From RGIG2945 sp045540355 (lineage in GTDB: Bacteria; Bacillota; Clostridia; Oscillospirales; Acutalibacteraceae), in assembly GCA_045540355.1 (NCBI GenBank), contig JAZQHB010000043.1, positions 1 through 7,133 on the forward strand: a stretch of 7,133 nucleotides of DNA, written 5' to 3'. Positions 6,381 to 7,133 of the stretch are shown piece after piece. Numbering within the stretch: position 1 is the first letter of the stretch; each line of letters starts with the position of its first letter. The position numbers and the translations under genes were made by a program. Below the pieces are notes generated by a model. The model ran no database searches and had not been told where the DNA came from. It saw only the letters and a list, made by a program, of their open reading frames with translations.

Positions 6381-6387
6381 ACCTCCT
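6381..6387 (-). promoter_or_regulatory. Strong ribosome binding site that decides the flavin reductase start
   Basis: AGGAGGT on the minus strand is a near-complete Shine-Dalgarno sequence. It leaves 1 base before ATG 6379 but 7 bases before ATG 6373, so the third codon of the longest frame is the probable start. Confidence 0.75.
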
Positions 6388-6392
6388 AAAAA

Positions 6393-7133
6393 TCAATAAC
6401 ACACACTAAACGCAGGTCGCATATATTCAATAGCACCACGTCTTAGACCGTACTTTGTTGCAAGTTTTTCCCAATTATCTCTGACTGTCGTTGTGATATT
6501 ATTTGCAAGTTCAGTTGCTTCTTCAACTGATAAGCCAAAATACTGTGCCGATTCTATTGCAAGGTCAATTGAAATAGAATTATCTTCGGTATTTACATTC
6601 AATGCCAATTCATCACCATATGGTGTAGGATTAACATCATACAAGGGAGAGAGCTCCCAACCGTTTTTTGTTAAAATAAAACCGTGGTTTCTCAGGTGGT
6701 CATCTGTGTTTGAAATCGCCATATTGAACACAATACGCATCCAAAGTTCTTTTAAATCTTTTTTAGGTGCTGAGCTACTTCCTTTGATAAATCCGGCAAT
6801 ATCAAGATAACTTGAACCGTCTGACGATGAAGCACCGTCTGTTTTACCAAGCATCGTCATTGCAGATGCAAAATGTATGCGTTTATCTCCATCACGGTCA
6901 AAGCGTTTTACAATAAATGTGCTTCCTAACTTAGAGAAAGTTTCAAGTTTAGATTCAGGAACATTGAGAGAACATAATCTTGCCAAATCGTGAGCAACCT
7001 TTTCCCAAGCACCTGTGTTGAACTCATCATTCTTTGATGGAAACTTTGCAATCCAAAGTTCTCCATTAGTGTCCTGTATTGTTGCTTTCGGTCTTGCACC
7101 ACCTAATGAAGAACCTGGCTTCAACAATTGATT
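6393..7133 (-). CDS. HipA-like serine/threonine kinase, C-terminal portion (5' end outside window)
   Basis: The frame is open to the right edge (reading N-Q-L-L-K before the Gly-rich motif), so the N-terminus is missing; the TTG at 7127 is not a real start. HipA-family proteins are kinases, usually the toxin of a HipBA-type toxin-antitoxin pair, that phosphorylate targets such as aminoacyl-tRNA synthetases. Counting from that TTG, the core is intact: the Gly-rich ATP loop GSSLGGARPKA (5-15), WIAKF with the ATP-binding Lys (25-29), RFDRDGDKRIHFAS (75-88), the catalytic loop NTDDHLRNHGF (140-150), and the metal-binding LSPLYDVNP (159-167). The two Ser before LGGARPK are where regulatory autophosphorylation occurs in studied relatives. 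E. coli HipA is about 440 residues, so the N-terminal subdomain and any HipB-like antitoxin should lie beyond the right edge. No frameshift is seen. It precedes the flavin reductase gene by 13 bases. Confidence 0.92.
   Translation of the reverse strand, partial: NQLLKPGSSLGGARPKATIQDTNGELWIAKFPSKNDEFNTGAWEKVAHDLARLCSLNVPESKLETFSKLGSTFIVKRFDRDGDKRIHFASAMTMLGKTDGASSSDGSSYLDIAGFIKGSSSAPKKDLKELWMRIVFNMAISNTDDHLRNHGFILTKNGWELSPLYDVNPTPYGDELALNVNTEDNSISIDLAIESAQYFGLSVEEATELANNITTTVRDNWEKLATKYGLRRGAIEYMRPAFSVCY

Noticed and set aside
6493..6810. Plus-strand 105-codon open frame opposite the HipA-like gene
   Set aside because: It is antisense to the conserved kinase catalytic motifs and resembles no protein I know.
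1..7133. CRISPR array, tRNA, rRNA, insertion sequence or attachment site
   Set aside because: No regularly spaced direct repeats, cloverleaf-like sequence, transposase motif or terminal inverted repeat pair was seen on either strand.

Overview
The window looks like chromosomal DNA from a low-GC, Gram-positive-type anaerobe of the Clostridia. The evidence is the A+T-rich sequence, strong AGGAG-type ribosome binding sites, and a very large secreted protein that has a Sec signal peptide and S-layer homology (SLH) modules. Nothing in the sequence fixes genus or species.

Layout: positions 1-315 hold the 3' end of a plus-strand gene that enters from the left. A GC-rich stem-loop at 403-429 separates it from a convergent minus-strand block that fills the rest of the window. 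Read in its own direction, right to left, that block holds: the C-terminal kinase part of a HipA-like protein (open at the right edge, ends at 6393); a flavin reductase/flavoredoxin-family protein (6373-5813) 13 bases after it; a 130-base gap with a recognisable promoter; a 1378-residue secreted SLH protein (5680-1544); a 58-residue Cys-rich protein (1507-1331); a JAB/JAMM metallopeptidase (about 1338-913); and a 124-residue protein I do not recognise (865 or 859 to 491).

The last four genes are closely spaced. There are 36 bases between the SLH gene and the Cys-rich gene, an 8-base overlap between the Cys-rich gene and the proposed JAB start, and about 50 bases before the last gene. With one good promoter in front and a stem-loop behind, this is best read as a single four-gene operon. 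It pairs an exported, wall-anchored multidomain protein with a cytoplasmic JAMM peptidase, a probable zinc-ribbon peptide and an orphan protein with a C-terminal CxxC. I recognise no such system. Its function is open, and no ubiquitin-like protein, E1 or E2 is visible here.

The point most easily missed is that the longest open frame for the JAB protein (GTG at 1446) is probably wrong at its N-terminus. Its first 36 codons are an out-of-frame reading of the Cys-rich gene, which has the real ribosome binding site. The JAB coding region also contains two separate 26-base near-perfect palindromes, which is hard to explain by coding need alone.
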